The position numbers and the translations under genes are program-made. Shown here in pieces: positions 22,762 through 34,343 of a DNA stretch of 64,000 bases. The DNA lies in contig JAVLRN010000005.1 of the NCBI GenBank assembly GCA_032821775.1, positions 3,658,001 to 3,722,000 of the forward strand. Direction: 5' to 3'. The notes beneath the pieces are model-generated. The model did no database searches and was not told the origin of the DNA. It was given only the letters and a program-made list of their open reading frames with translations. The DNA comes from Sanguinoderma infundibulare (Eukaryota; Basidiomycota; Agaricomycetes; Polyporales; Polyporaceae). Each line of letters starts with the position of its first letter. Position 1 is the stretch's first letter.

Positions 22762-24997
22762 TTACGCAAACGCGCCGGGTGCGACGAACTCGAAATCTGC
22801 GGGATTTTCACTTCCGGACGTCCCTGCATTCTCGAACCCACTGAACCTCAACAGCTCCCCGAGTTCACTTGCGTCCGTGCGCTCCGGCGACTCCGCAACG
22901 GGTTTCCAGTCATCTAGTGAAGCAAGCATTAGCGTAAGCGTCCGAGGCAAATCAAATTGACGTCTACTCACGGGCATCACCTGCCACGACCTCCCAGGAT
23001 GACGAGCGCGAATTCCACTCTCTCAGCTGCTCCACAGTGGGGCGCAGGGCCTCGTCGTATTCCAGCATCTGTACGAATGCGTTAGCCTACGAACAAAAAA
23101 TCAACAACACAAACGGATCACGTACAGATCGCAGGAGAGCCTTCAAGCGGCCGGGCATCTCGTGAAGCCGGGACGCGTTCACCTCCAAGTCCACGCCCCT
23201 GCCTCCGAGCCTCGCGTGCTCGCACCGGATCTCCTCGATCGTCCACACGTTGAAGAACGACTCAAACCGAGAGAAATTGCCGAAGATCTCCAGAAAAATC
23301 ACGCCGAGGCTCCATACGTCAGCGCGCGCACCGAATCCCTTCGTCCTCGCACTCGCCACCGCGACTTCCGGAGCCATGTACGGTGGCGTGCCGGTCGGAT
23401 CATAGCACCTCCAGGACTCGTAGTCCTTGAATGGTGAGGCATCTATCGCATTGCCGAAGTCGGTGAGGACAGGGCGGCCCTGGAAGTCGATGAGCACGTT
23501 GCTGGGCTTCAAGTCACAGTGGACGATGCCCAGCTTCCAGAGCTCACAGACACCGCAAATCTGGAACGAAACCGTTAGTGAAGCCTCAACACGGAGTGTC
23601 GCCTAACAGACGCACCAGGTCCCTGCAGTAGAGCTCGCGATCACGCATCGTGATCGGAACCCCCGCCGACAAGACGCAGAAGAGATCTGTCGGATACTTT
23701 GCCTATGAAGCGCGTCAGCAGCCGCAGGAGTAGATGGTCAATGTGCGAACTCACCATGAGAAAGAACACGCTCCCCAGCCCGGCGTCCTCCCACGACATC
23801 TTCAGCGTCGCGAGAAACTTATGAGTCTCGGGGGCATTGTTGATCCTCTTGAAGAACTTGAGCTCTTCAAGGTGATCACTACGGCTGAAGCCGCATGCGG
23901 CCGCGGCGCCCTTGTGGATCATCTTGATAGCGTAGGTCTTCCCAGCACGCTCGGCGCAGAACACCCGCGCAGAGGCGCCCTCGCCCAGCATGTGTGTGAT
24001 CGTGAAGGTGATACCCGCATGGGCAATTTTGGGAGAGGGAGCCTGGGGGATGACGGGACGACGAGGGGGATGAAGACCCGGAGGCGGCCCTGGGTATGGG
24101 GAGGATAGGGAAGCGTCGCCGAAGTTCTGGTCAGGCTCGAGCATGCCGAGGGCGTCGTCGCGCATCGCGGTCCTCTGAGCATTGTTCTTGTTGAAGGAGG
24201 CTGCGATTTCCTCCACCGGAGGCCAACGAGACGGTGCTTGGGAGCTCCACATCCCGGGATTGCTGAACCCGGGGAAGAAAAGCGGCGTGGCATGCAGCCC
24301 AGAGGACTGAGACGAGCATGAGGAACGGACAGAGAAGCTGGGTGACTGCGGCACGGTCGGAAAGCCAACGGTGGCATCGGAGGGACTGGCGGCGCTATGT
24401 GACGGGCATCGAGTGGACGCCACGCTGGGGAAGGGTGCGATGGAGGCAGAGGACGTTGGGAGCCGTGTCTCGAATGTCGCAGGCGGAGGGGCCACGAGTT
24501 GAAGGGCCGGACGGGGGCCGACAGCGGCCTTGCGATTGGCCACGCAGCGATTTGGCTGCTTGAGGAAGGCCTCTTTCGCAGCTAGGAAAGATATGAGAAC
24601 GAGAACGATCGGATGGCGTCAATGGGGTATATTGGCACGCACCTTTGCTCGCAACCTCCCGCTTGCCAGTCGAGGGAGGGAAGTACCAGGGGAACTTGAA
24701 CGCCGAGGCGTCGCCTGAGAGAGGGAAGCTCGAGCCTTGCCATTGGTTGAAACCAACAAAGCTGGCAAAAGTGGCGCCGGACGTGAGTCCCGGGGCGGCC
24801 GCATATGAGGAAGATGGGGGCGAGCAAGAGGTTGACCAGTTCGCGTTGGTGGTTGGGTGCGGCAGGGGCCTTTCATCCACCCACAAGGGCCGCTGCTGCT
24901 CGACAGAGCCGATGGGCGGGAGCTGCTGTTGAAGAGAGTAAGGCATAAGGGAGGTAGCCGGAAAGGGCGGGAGGAGAAAACTCTGGATTGAAGCCAT
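22762..24997 (-). CDS. Protein kinase, copy A
   Basis: Six exons (24997-24643, 24581-23755, 23702-23616, 23560-23126, 23068-22972, 22913-22762) give a 650-aa protein. The first 300 residues are Ser/Pro-rich and probably disordered. The kinase domain then shows the glycine loop LGEGASARV, the ATP lysine in YAIKMI, catalytic loop HCDLKPSN, DFGNA, the APE motif in PYMAPEV and DVWSLGV. All catalytic residues are present, so it should be an active Ser/Thr kinase. HCD instead of HRD makes it a non-RD type. A 100-residue tail follows. All introns have GT-AG ends and 50-75 nt lengths. A CATAAAAGG-type TATA element lies about 45 bp upstream of ATG (complement at 25038-25046). It pairs with copy B in the inverted repeat. 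Substrate unknown. Confidence 0.9.
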
Positions 24998-25489
24998 AAG
25001 ATCAGACCAGGCGGGGGTGGACGTTACGGAAGGAGGGCCTTTTATGTGGTCGAGGCTGCAGGCGATTGAGTCTTGCCATTCCTAGACATTATCGCTAACG
25101 GTCGTGCGGAGTAGGAGTAGATGCTTGGCGACAGACGAAAGCGAGGTACAATATTGCCCATATCGGGAAAGTCGAGAAGCAACGAAGTGCACTACCGGGT
25201 GGCGGCATGTCAGTGATTTAGGATTCGGGCCTCGACGGAACTCCAGGAACAGGCTGCGGAAGCACAAAGGAGAACACGTTAGGTGGCGCACAAATGTCCG
25301 AGGGTTTTGCTCGCCGCGCCGTCGCCGATAGATCATGAGAACGGCCGGCCCCAGAAACTGACTTATATGGAAGGACCTGTAGATGGACACGAGGCGCGGG
25401 TCTGTGCAAGCGGGTTGTCCTGTCGACTTCTTCCGCTATCTTCATACTATCTAGGCAACAGTGGTGGCTGAAAACTCTGGGAAAGCAAG

Positions 25490-25845
25490 TCTCGATGCTA
25501 CGAGATAGGAAAAGCCTGTGTTTGAGCTTATTGAGCGTGAATATGGTTGACGACATACCGTCTAATCCAGCCTCCATCGACGACAGACATGATCAGCATG
25601 CTCTCTGTGTCCATGCAGCATCCTTCGAAGACCTTCGTGAAGATCTCGACGGGAAGACGATGGATGGGGGCAATGGACATGTGGATAGAGAGGAGGGCGA
25701 AAGCGAACTTGAGATATTCGCTCTCGTTAGAGTCCACGCCGGGACCTCAGCGCCGAGCCCGACGAGACTCGTACGATCTGTGGTATACAAAGAGGTGGCA
25801 AATTCGGGAAAAGGGAGTCCGTCTACGAGAGCAGCCATGACAGAC
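25490..25845 (-). pseudogene. F-box protein N-terminal fragment (arm A)
   Basis: Minus-strand pieces read LPFPEFATSLYTTDRTSLVGLG (about 25760-25830) and, in another frame, FALLSIHMSIAPIHRLPVEIFTKVFEG (about 25625-25705), the latter being an F-box start (HRLPxEIFxxVF). The PFPEF...DRTSLVGL leader is shared with the F-box pseudogene at 59.3 kb. The frame changes between the two blocks. The following exon at 25218-25500 stays open in both arms but has no recognised domain. The fragment straddles the inner border of arm A; the equivalent in arm B lacks the leader. Confidence 0.6.
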
Positions 25846-26000
25846 AGAGTGCGTAGTGACGGTCTAACGAGCTTGTCGGCAGACGAAAGCTTGGGCGGTC
25901 TGCGGACGCTGCGTATCTCATGCGCCGCGAGCACTTCGGGCGACTCCGGGTCACTAGGCGCCGCCGACCCTGAGTCGGTTCAATTTTCATCCGTTCACCG

Positions 26001-27640
26001 TTGAACGTCATTCCTTACAGTATTTCCAGGCTGTCTGCGGAGGTCTTCTCCTCGAGACATTCAGCCGTCGTTGCGTGGATTCTCCCATGTGTCCATCACC
26101 AGCTTAGCCTTCACGTCGGGAGACTCGTTGTCCTGCGGGTTGGCGCTGTCCATCCAGAAGATCTATCGACATTATGGGACTGTCCCGGTGCTGGGATGCC
26201 TTGCCTTCACGAGCTGGTGGTCTTAATCGATGAGTATAGCTGCACCTGCACCCACGACCATGAATATGCACACGATTCTTGGCAGTATGACCTGAGAATT
26301 CAACCCTTGTCCACAACCGTCCTCCCTCGCCTCATCCGTTCACTGCACCTGGAGGCCCGTTTAACGACGCAGTGGCCTTTCCATACTTACGTCACCTCTC
26401 GCTACGATGGTTCGGCTTGGCGAGGTCCTTCTCGCGTTGCAATCTGTTCATATGGAAGACCGCGCGGTTAACTGCGCGCACATCTTCTCCTGCCTTGCCT
26501 TCCCCGAGACGACTCGCATTCACTACACGGTGACGAACTCCACCGCAGCACGTGGTCTTTGCGCAACTCTTCCAATGGATTTGGAATACCTCCCGCGACG
26601 GTCATCTTTCCACCATCCGGCCTTATGCCAACTGGGGAGCGTGTCTCCCTTTGCTGAAGTTGTGTATCGCTGTTGTGGCACGATGGTGAGTTCGAAGTGA
26701 GTCTTACCGACTTCTAGCTCAACCACTGTCATTCTTTCTCCCATGGGCTTTCGGGCGGCGTTCGCCGATAACGCCTCATCGTGTTCCAGCCACCAACAGC
26801 CCGTATTTGCTCGTCGATGACGCAACGACATACGAGCTCCCCAGACGTCACAGGGGACGCCGACCCTCTGCTGCGCGAGGCATCAAGAGTCAAGAACGAA
26901 TGCCTACTGTGGTAGGTTCATACCTCACGGCTGGGAATGCGAGTGGCATGCTCATAACTTCGTTATCTATATCATCACGGAATAGCGGTCCCTATGCGGA
27001 CAGAAGTTTGAGGATATTTGCGGACGCGAATGGTGAGCACGGCGCATGCTACACGAATTTCTGTGGGGGGAGGCTCGTTGATTGTGCGGGTGGAATGACG
27101 ACATGCCGAGTATACGGTGCCGCGAAGCGTCATGTGCCAGTGCTGTGAGTAGGCGGCTGCATTTGCCCCTGTGTATGTTCCATTGGATGCTCAGCGGCGA
27201 TAACATATAGCTCTTTGAGAAAAGCAATCATTTGGGTGCCCCGTCGTTTTGAACGGCCAGAACTGTGTCGATGGAGGACGATTCCCATTGATTCGCTTCC
27301 CGGTGAGCCAACTTGGTGTATTCGTCAAGTCTAACTGACTAACTTGGATTCCAGTGTCCTCGCGATTACGATGGTGGCGGCACCGAGCGTATGACCCTAA
27401 TGACGGCTCAAAAGCTCCCGCACCTTTGGTTTATGGAGCATCTGTTGACCGTGAGTCTCCTCTGCTGTTGGATTCGTTGAAGATGCTTGGACTGTATTGA
27501 CCCTGTGCAGTGGGACGTCCTTCCTGTGGAGCATCTGCGAGTGCGAGGCTTGGATTCTTGTATTACGGACGAATTCGGTATGGTGTTTCATGACATTTAT
27601 CCCACATGAGCATGCGCACTGCTTGCCATTCGCTGGACGA
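26001..27640 (+). pseudogene. F-box/LRR-type protein remnant
   Basis: Plus-strand blocks resemble the leucine-rich C-terminal part of Agaricomycete F-box proteins: MPCLHELVVLIDEYS (about 26195-26240), PFHTYVTSRYDG and, in another frame, FPYLRHLSLRWFGLA (about 26378-26422). Then come LTLMTAQKLPHLWFMEHLLT (about 27390-27450, ending at a GTGAGT donor) and WDVLPVEHLRVRGLDSCITD after a TGCAG acceptor near 27510. Frames shift and stops occur between blocks. The N-terminus and the F-box itself are not clear. Confidence 0.5.
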
Positions 27641-27868
27641 ATTCTAAGTATTTTTTGCCGCGCAGTTTGTCCTGCTCGGCCGAGTTGGAAGCTGTAGGAT
27701 GGTGTTGCCCCTGTGACGTTTGCATGATGCAGTCCGTCCTCAACACTGAAGGATGTGGGAGATCGGTACGTCGTTCGACCATAAAAACCCGCTGTAGCCG
27801 AGCAGAGCACCCCAGGTTGAACATCCCAGTCGCCCTTCGCTTACCAGCAAACCGCACTCTCCAGAAAC

Positions 27869-28336
27869 ATGATGCTCGCTCGCACCTTCGCTCTCGCTAT
27901 CGTCACCCTCCCCCTCCTTGCGGCCGCCAACCCCATCGGGGCTCGCGCCGGCTGCAGCGCTGGCGACCTTCAGTGCTGCGAGTCCACCGAGAAGGTCAGC
28001 GCGTCTCGGCCCACCGACCTCGCTTCGGGTCTCAGTAACCTTGATCATGACATTTACAGGCCGACTCTCCCGCTGGCGCCGCTCTCCTGGGCCTGTTGGG
28101 CATCGTCGTCCAGGACGTCAACGTCCTCCTCGGCGTGACCTGCTCCCCGATCACGGTGATCGGCGTGGGCACCGGTGGGAGCTGCTCTGCGCAGACGGTC
28201 TGCTGCGAGGACAACAGTCACGTACGGGCCCTGGGCATTCTTTCAGTCAGATACTGGTGATTCGCTGACGACTTCGTTGTCTCGTGTTGCGCAGGGTGGT
28301 CTCGTCTCCATCGGCTGTGTTCCCGTTACCCTCTAA
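27869..28336 (+). CDS. Class I hydrophobin
   Basis: Three exons (27869-27994, 28060-28221, 28295-28336) give 109 aa. Residues 1-20 form a signal peptide ([20 protein letters not shown]). The eight cysteines follow the hydrophobin pattern [30 protein letters not shown] and GCVPV. Spacing fits class I. Hydrophobins are secreted, assemble into amphipathic films at air-water interfaces and coat hyphae and fruiting bodies. Intron positions just after the CC doublets are typical of basidiomycete hydrophobins. A CATAAAAA box near 27776-27784 lies about 90 bp upstream. A second ATG at 27872 would change the product by one residue. The gene sits alone between an F-box remnant and a tRNA gene. Confidence 0.96.
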
Positions 28337-29382
28337 GGGGCGGGTGTTCGGAGATCGAGTCGAACGCGCGAAGCCTTGTATGATAGTTGTATGCGATGTC
28401 ACGTTGGGCAGATTGTCCTGAAATGGTAGTGTGTCAGTCGTGGTGTACTTTGTGCCGCTTCGAGTCAAAGTTGGCCGTTTCCCGCAGAGTTGGGAAGCAT
28501 AAGCGAGGCATCAAGAAATTCAGACGAAAAGTCGTCCGACGCCACGGATATTCGAACCAACGGACTGAGGAGTTTGTTTGTTTGTTTGTTTGTACACCAA
28601 GCCGCCAAACATTATGGTGGCGCGGGCGCCAATTTGGGACTTTCGCCACGGACCTCGTCCGAGTCGTTCTGCGTCCCTGGCCATGGCTCGCTCAACACCG
28701 ACTATCTTTGTGGACTGCCTGTACCCAATTGGCCATGAAATACTGCTGTACACGTTTCTAGTGCGGCCATTTTCGTCATCCGACGTCATCCAAATGGCCA
28801 TGCTTCACCAGCTTCCCGGACCGGCCACGCATGCGCACATATCCACCCGTTGCGCGCCGTCGCACCCGCCTCATTCGCGCTCTCCGTATCTGTATATCTC
28901 CGGGCGACACGTACGGCGTGAAAGGGTACGTGGCACGGGTGCTCTTCCCTTCGAACGGACACATTCTGGACCATGGTGACTCCGCCGGAAGGTGCGTCGA
29001 TAGGATGTTCATCCTGAACTTCGCTGTGGCTCCTCGCGCGAGTCTCATCTTCGCTCGTGCACGTCCATTTCTGGACCACCTCCATTCGCATCGTCAGCTC
29101 GCACATGCACGCGGCTCGCTACCGTACAATGGCCGGGAATTGTATCGCGGACCGACGGCCATGTACGGGTGGTGGGCTTGAGGCCTATATCACGACGCTG
29201 TATCTATGTGCGAATCTAGTATCCATGAATTATGAGTTCAAGGCCAAGGAGTTGCTCAACCTGACTTTTGCGGGAGACGACCTGAACCGCATTGAGAAGG
29301 TGTGATTCCTGGCCGCGTGAGACCATGTGAAGAGGGCGACAAAGATTAATTAGCCCACAAAAACACGAAGTCTGAGGCTGAA
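28337..29382. other. Intergenic stretch with a (GTTT)n microsatellite
   Basis: A GTTTG repeat of about five units lies at 28570-28593. Open frames here (for example plus 28578-28979) have no recognisable domain. A plus-strand frame ends with LNLTFAGDDLNRIEKV at 29305 but is too isolated to call. Confidence 0.5.
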
Positions 29383-29468
29383 GGTGCTACCAGGGTTCGA
29401 ACCTGGGTTTCGGGAAGGATAGGCAATGTGGTCAAAATCCCGAGTGATAACCACTACACTATAGCACC
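29383..29468 (-). tRNA. tRNA-Gln (anticodon UUG) with intron
   Basis: The minus strand folds as a tRNA. The acceptor stem is GGTGCTA with TAGCACC. The D arm contains AGTGTAGTGGTTATCAC. The anticodon stem is CGGGA with TCCCG around TTTTGA (anticodon TTG). The T arm is CCAGG-TTCGAAC-CCTGG. Between A37 and the 3' anticodon stem lie about 15 extra bases (CACATTGCC...), the canonical tRNA intron position. Both internal promoter boxes are present (TAGTGTAGTGG and GGTTCGAACCC). Confidence 0.93.
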
Positions 29469-29873
29469 GTCGTACCGAGGAGAATATTTAAGTTCAACCG
29501 CAGCAGTGGGCTTGTGTAACATCCCACCGACGCCCTCAGGCTCCTCCCGTCCTCCAGAATCGGATCCTCACCCTCTCTTCTCTCCATCATGATGCATGAA
29601 CCCTCAACCAACGTCATACATTCAAAAATCGGAATTAATCAAGTACTGGTTTATGTGTGACGGCCTGGGCCCTGCTTCACCGGCCACGTAAGCAGCCATC
29701 AGATGTGAGCCGACGGGAGCATGGTCACATGGGTCCATTCGCGCTCAATCGGACACGGCCAGGATCGCGCCGCACAGACGCAAGAAGTGTCCACCGCTAC
29801 CACAGCCGCTGCACCTGCCAGGGGCCTTACGTGTCTGAGAAGCCAGGGCTCGGGAATCAGGCCGTATACTACT

Positions 29874-29879
29874 TATAAG
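29874..29879 (+). promoter_or_regulatory. TATA-like element of the GH31 gene
   Basis: TATAAG lies 80 bp upstream of the ATG at 29954, a plausible core-promoter position in basidiomycetes. Confidence 0.5.
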
Positions 29880-29953
29880 AATGCATTCGCCCTCCGGTCT
29901 CTCTCCCCGTCGCTCAGCATCCACATTCACTCAGGCCGCCGTCGGTGTTGGAA

Positions 29954-32900
29954 ATGCATCCGGCTCCCCGCACAGCGTTCAAGTTCGCGCTTCTCGCGCA
30001 ACTTGCCGGTGCCTCCCTGGTGAGCGCGACGTACTCGGACTCGTCGGTGCTCGACGCATGCCCAGGCTATAAAGCGGAGAACGTCCTCGACCTAGGCTAC
30101 AAGCTCACCGCCGACCTCGTCCTGGACGGCCAGCCATGCAACGTCTTCGGAGATGACATCGAGGAGCTCACCCTCGAGGTCATGTACGAGAACAGTGAGT
30201 GTCCTTTTCCTCCTTCGTCGCCTCTACCTGCCCTCGACCCATACACGAGGCGGTGAACCCGACCGCTGTCTTTCCGAATGTGACTTGTACCGCAACAGGC
30301 AACTCACTGTTGATACCACACATCAGAGGACCGCATCCACGTCAAAATAACCGACCCTGCGGATAGGCGGTATGAAATCCCTGAACAAGTCCTTCCCCGA
30401 CCCAAGGCCAACCTTTTGGCGGGGCCCTGGACATCCAACATCCGGTTCAACTACACGACCTCTCCCTTCTCGTTCTTCATTTATCGTCCAACGACCCACG
30501 AGGTCCTGTTCTCTACCGCGTCGCACCCTATCATCTTCGAGCCCCAGTACCTGCGCGTGAAGACGAACCTGCCCGCCGACGCGAACCTCTATGGCCTCGG
30601 CGAGCACACGGACCCGTTCCGCCTCCCGACCCACAACTACACCCGCACGATGTGGTCCCGGGACGCATACGGGGTGCCTCAGGGCCAGAACCTGTACGGC
30701 AACCACCCTGTCTACTTTGAGCACCGCCCGACGGGCACCCATGCCGTCTTCCTCGCCAACTCGAACGGCATGGACATCAAGTTGAACGACACAGAGAGCA
30801 CGGGCACGACCCTCGAGTACAACGTCATTGGAGGCGTTTTGGATTTCTACTTCCTCGCAGGCAGCGAGAACGACCCGACCGAGGTCGCGCGCCAGTATGC
30901 GGATGTTATTGGCAGACCCGCGGAGGTGCCGTACTGGTCGTTCGGTCTGCACCAGTGCCGTTTCGGATATCAAAGTGAGCATTGCATAGGTTCCTTCTGC
31001 TTCATCTACAGGAGAAGAATGCTTATCGACGGTGGAGACTACATTGACGTCTCGCAGGTAATCACGAACTATTCGGCAGCCGGCATCCCCCTCGAGACCA
31101 TGTGGACTGACATAGGTGAGTTGAAGCCAGTGACCTACAACGAAATCTACCGAGGCAAGGATACGTTCTATTAAGCAGGCATGGCCTCCGTTCCGCTCGC
31201 GCACTGATATGTTTTCCGTCTCATATGTTATGTGCTTGCTCGCGCTGATATGCTTTTGGGCTCGGTGCCCGTGCTGTCGCGAGCAGCTCACCACGCTCCT
31301 TCCGAAGACCGCGCAATGTCCAGTTTCATCACCGCGATGTATCGGACGTATGCTAGGGCACGCGGCCCGAGTGAGAGCGCAATGACAGCGTGGCCCAAGG
31401 GCGCAGGCGCACAAATATTAGTGCGCAGGCAGGCCACATATCGAAACCTAAAACATATCATCGCCCTGAATTTGTAGACCTCGTCGTCGTCTCGTCTCTA
31501 CGTGTTTTCCTCCAGTGTGCCTAATCGTGAACTTCGTTGCAGATTACATGGATCGCCGCCGCATCTTCACTGTCGATCCCGATTACTTCCCGCTCGACCG
31601 CATGCGGGAGATTGTCGATTACCTTCATGCTCATGATCAGAAGTACGGTGAGTCAACCAACTACTTTCTGCGTTCTCTCGCTGAAGGTGCATAGTCCTCA
31701 TGACCGACCCTGCCGTTGCTTACACGCCGGGCGAGGGCTACGGTCCCTTTGATCGCGGTACTGAGGCCGACGTCTGGCTGAAAGCCGCGAACAACAGCAG
31801 CCCGTTCCTCGGTGCCGTCTGGCCGGGTGTGACCGTCTTCCCCGACTGGTTCAACCCAAAGATTCAGGCGTAAGCGCACATTTCTTTCCTGTACCCCACG
31901 ATGTATGCCGATGCGCGGTCTTCAGGTACTGGAACAACGAGTTCCAGCTATTCTACAACCCGCAAACAGGCATCGATATAGACGGCGCTTGGATCGACAT
32001 GAACGAGCCATCGAGCTTCTGCAACTACCCCTGCACGGACCCCTTCGCACAGGCAAAGCAGCAAGACCTCCCGCCTGCGCGCACGAGCGCGCCGCCCGAC
32101 CCCACTGCGCCAATCTTCGGCCAGACCCCACCCTCCGCTAGCAGCAATTCAAAGCGGAAGCGCGAGTCTGCCCCCGACCACTCTAAGGACGACGTGCAGA
32201 ATCCCCCATACGCGATCGCGAACTACGCGGGATCGGGCGAGCTCTCGGACAAGACGGCATACACGGACGCGGTGCACGCGAACGGGCTGATCGAGTACGA
32301 TACGCACAACCTGTACGGGCACATGATGTCGGGCGCGACGCAAGAGGCGATGGCGGCGCGTCGGCCAGGGCTCAAGACACTTGTCATTACGCGGTCGACA
32401 TTCGCCGGGGCAGGAAGGAAGGTTGGCAAGTGGCTCGGGGACAACTTTAGTGAATGGAGCCACTACAAACAGTCGATCGCGGGCATACTGGGCATGGCGG
32501 GTGTGTACCACGTCCCGATGGTGGGCGCGGATATCTGTGGGTACGCGGAGAACACGACCGAGACGCTGTGCGCACGCTGGGCGATGCTCGGCGCGTTCTA
32601 CCCCTTCATGCGCAACGTGGGTGCTCACGCCACCTGTCGCTGGAACGGAAACTGATCGACTACTTCTGATCGTGTGTAGCACAACGCGGACACGTCCATC
32701 AGCCAGGAGTTCTACCGCTGGCCGACGACGACCCAGGCGGCGAAGAACGCGCTCGACATCCGCTACCGCCTCCTCGACTACCTCTACACCGCCTTCCACC
32801 ACGCCAGCACGGACGGCACGCCCGTCCTCCGTCCGCTCTGGTACGCGTTCCCCAAGGACGTGAATACGTTCGCGCTCGACACCCAGTTCCTCTTCGGTCC

Positions 32901-33465
32901 TTCCGTCCTCGTCTCGCCCGTCCTCGACGAGAATTCGACCGGCGTCGACGTGTACTACCCGCGCGAGCTCTTCTACGACTTCCACACGCTCGTGGCCACC
33001 GCCGGCGCGGGCGCGAGCCTGCAGCTCACCGACGTCAACTTCACGACGATCCCCGTGTCGATCATGGGCGGCGCGGTCGTGCCGCTGCGCGCGCGCGGCC
33101 AGATGACGACGGCGGAGCTCCGCAAGACCGACTTTGAGCTCGTCGTCGCGCCGGCCCTCGCGGACGGCTCCGCGCGGGGCTCGCTCTACCTCGACGACGG
33201 CGTCTCTGTCAACCCGGCAACGAGCACGAGCGTGGATTTCGCGTACGCGGAGGGCAAGCTGACCATCAAGGGCTCGTTTGGGTACCCGACGGGCGTGAAC
33301 GTGTGGCGGGTGCGGTTCGCGAACACGAAGAGTGCGCCGCGGAGGGTGATGCTCGATAGGAAGGCTCTTGCAGCGGACAAGGTCGCGTTTGACAAGAGCA
33401 CGGGCGTGTTGGACGTGACGTTAGACATCCCGTTCCAGTCGAGCTTCACGGTCGAGCTTGATTGA
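29954..33465 (+). CDS. Secreted GH31 alpha-glucosidase
   Basis: Seven exons (29954-30194, 30327-30974, 31038-31115, 31543-31647, 31695-31869, 31926-32616, 32680-33465) give 907 aa. The N-terminal 26 residues are a signal peptide. The GH31 barrel shows [13 protein letters not shown] context (here LHQCRFGYQ), MWTDIDYMD across a long intron, the nucleophile Asp in [10 protein letters not shown] and the acid/base Asp in [10 protein letters not shown]. Substrate-site motifs TRSTFAG and GADICGY are present. Many NxS/T sites fit a secreted glycoprotein. The enzyme should release glucose from maltose and starch oligosaccharides from the non-reducing end. Intron 3 (31116-31542) is 427 bp, several times the usual length. 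The ATG at 29954 is chosen because the preceding in-frame codons contain no other ATG. Xylosidase or other GH31 specificities cannot be excluded. Confidence 0.95.
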
Positions 33466-34343
33466 GCTGCCAGTGGGTGTTCGTTGGTGCGTGCATACTG
33501 GATGCGTATACCATTCTTTTACTCATCACCTATGTGTCCACAGTCGTTTTGAAAATAATGTGTAGACACTCGCCAGTTGTGTGAGTTAATACCCCTGATC
33601 GATGTTGCGCTGACGACGTTTTGGGATCCACCATTACCCTGAGCAGCCAAGTGCTACTAGTAGGCGTTCAAATTTACGCATTGAAGAGCCGGTCGCTGTT
33701 CGGATTGTAGCTCGCTGTAGCGGTGTTCCGAGGGACGGATGAGTGGACGTCCGTCAGCGCACCGGCAAGCACACCCCCCTGCAATTTAGCATCAATAGAG
33801 TCAGTTCTCTATGCCACGTTTGAGACCATTGAGCTGCTCGTACGGTCTTCTGTGGATGTGTATTTGCTGTCGGCTTCGGATGAGCACAGATCGCGGCCTG
33901 CAGCAAGCGGATAAGAATACTGTCAGCCGCAAGAGGGCGAATACCGATCGTGGACGGTTTACATCACCGTTTGAACTTTGTAAGCCACAGTTCAGTCGGC
34001 GGCGTGCCGCGAGGCCTCCCCAGCAGGCTGACCTGTGGCTGACCGGGCTGAACGCGAATGCTGGGTATAACCCCCCAACTCGGCAACGCCAGCCTTCATT
34101 CTCATCTTGTCTTGTCTCCTCCCTCGGGGACTGCGAGCGAGAGGGGAAACCAAAAATGCGCCTCTCGAACTACTCAGTGAACTTGTTATTACAGCCGGGT
34201 TGTTTTATAGGGTTCAAGTTGCAACTAGCAGCATGTATTGGCAAAGCGACATCAGCACGACAGCACGTAAAACACACAAACATACACAGCACAAGAAATG
34301 ACGATCCATATATCCACATGTCCGCAGGGTACCTCGGCATCGC
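33466..34343. other. Intergenic region
   Basis: Contains the presumed 3' ends of the convergent GH31 and Rap1-like genes. Open frames here (for example plus 33811-34350) carry no recognisable motif. Confidence 0.5.

Larger units (their letters stand above)
21574..25784 (-). repeat. Inverted-duplication arm A (4.21 kb)
   Basis: This segment, read on the minus strand, is collinear with 39077-43285 on the plus strand. It contains, from inner to outer end, an F-box gene fragment, a complete kinase gene and a GH78-like 3' relict plus about 450 bp of unassigned sequence. The arms are 4211 and 4209 bp by my border estimates (borders good to about 10 bp). Kinase exon lengths are identical in both arms. 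Homology stops sharply at both ends, with no terminal repeats or target duplication. Confidence 0.93.

Noticed and set aside
30323..31414. 363-codon minus-strand open frame
   Set aside because: It is antisense to GH31 exons and the long intron, has no domain, and arises from GC-rich third positions of the real gene.
32149..32985. 278-codon minus-strand frame rich in Val/Arg/Glu
   Set aside because: Exact antisense of the most conserved GH31 exon; Val-Arg-rich composition is typical of a shadow.
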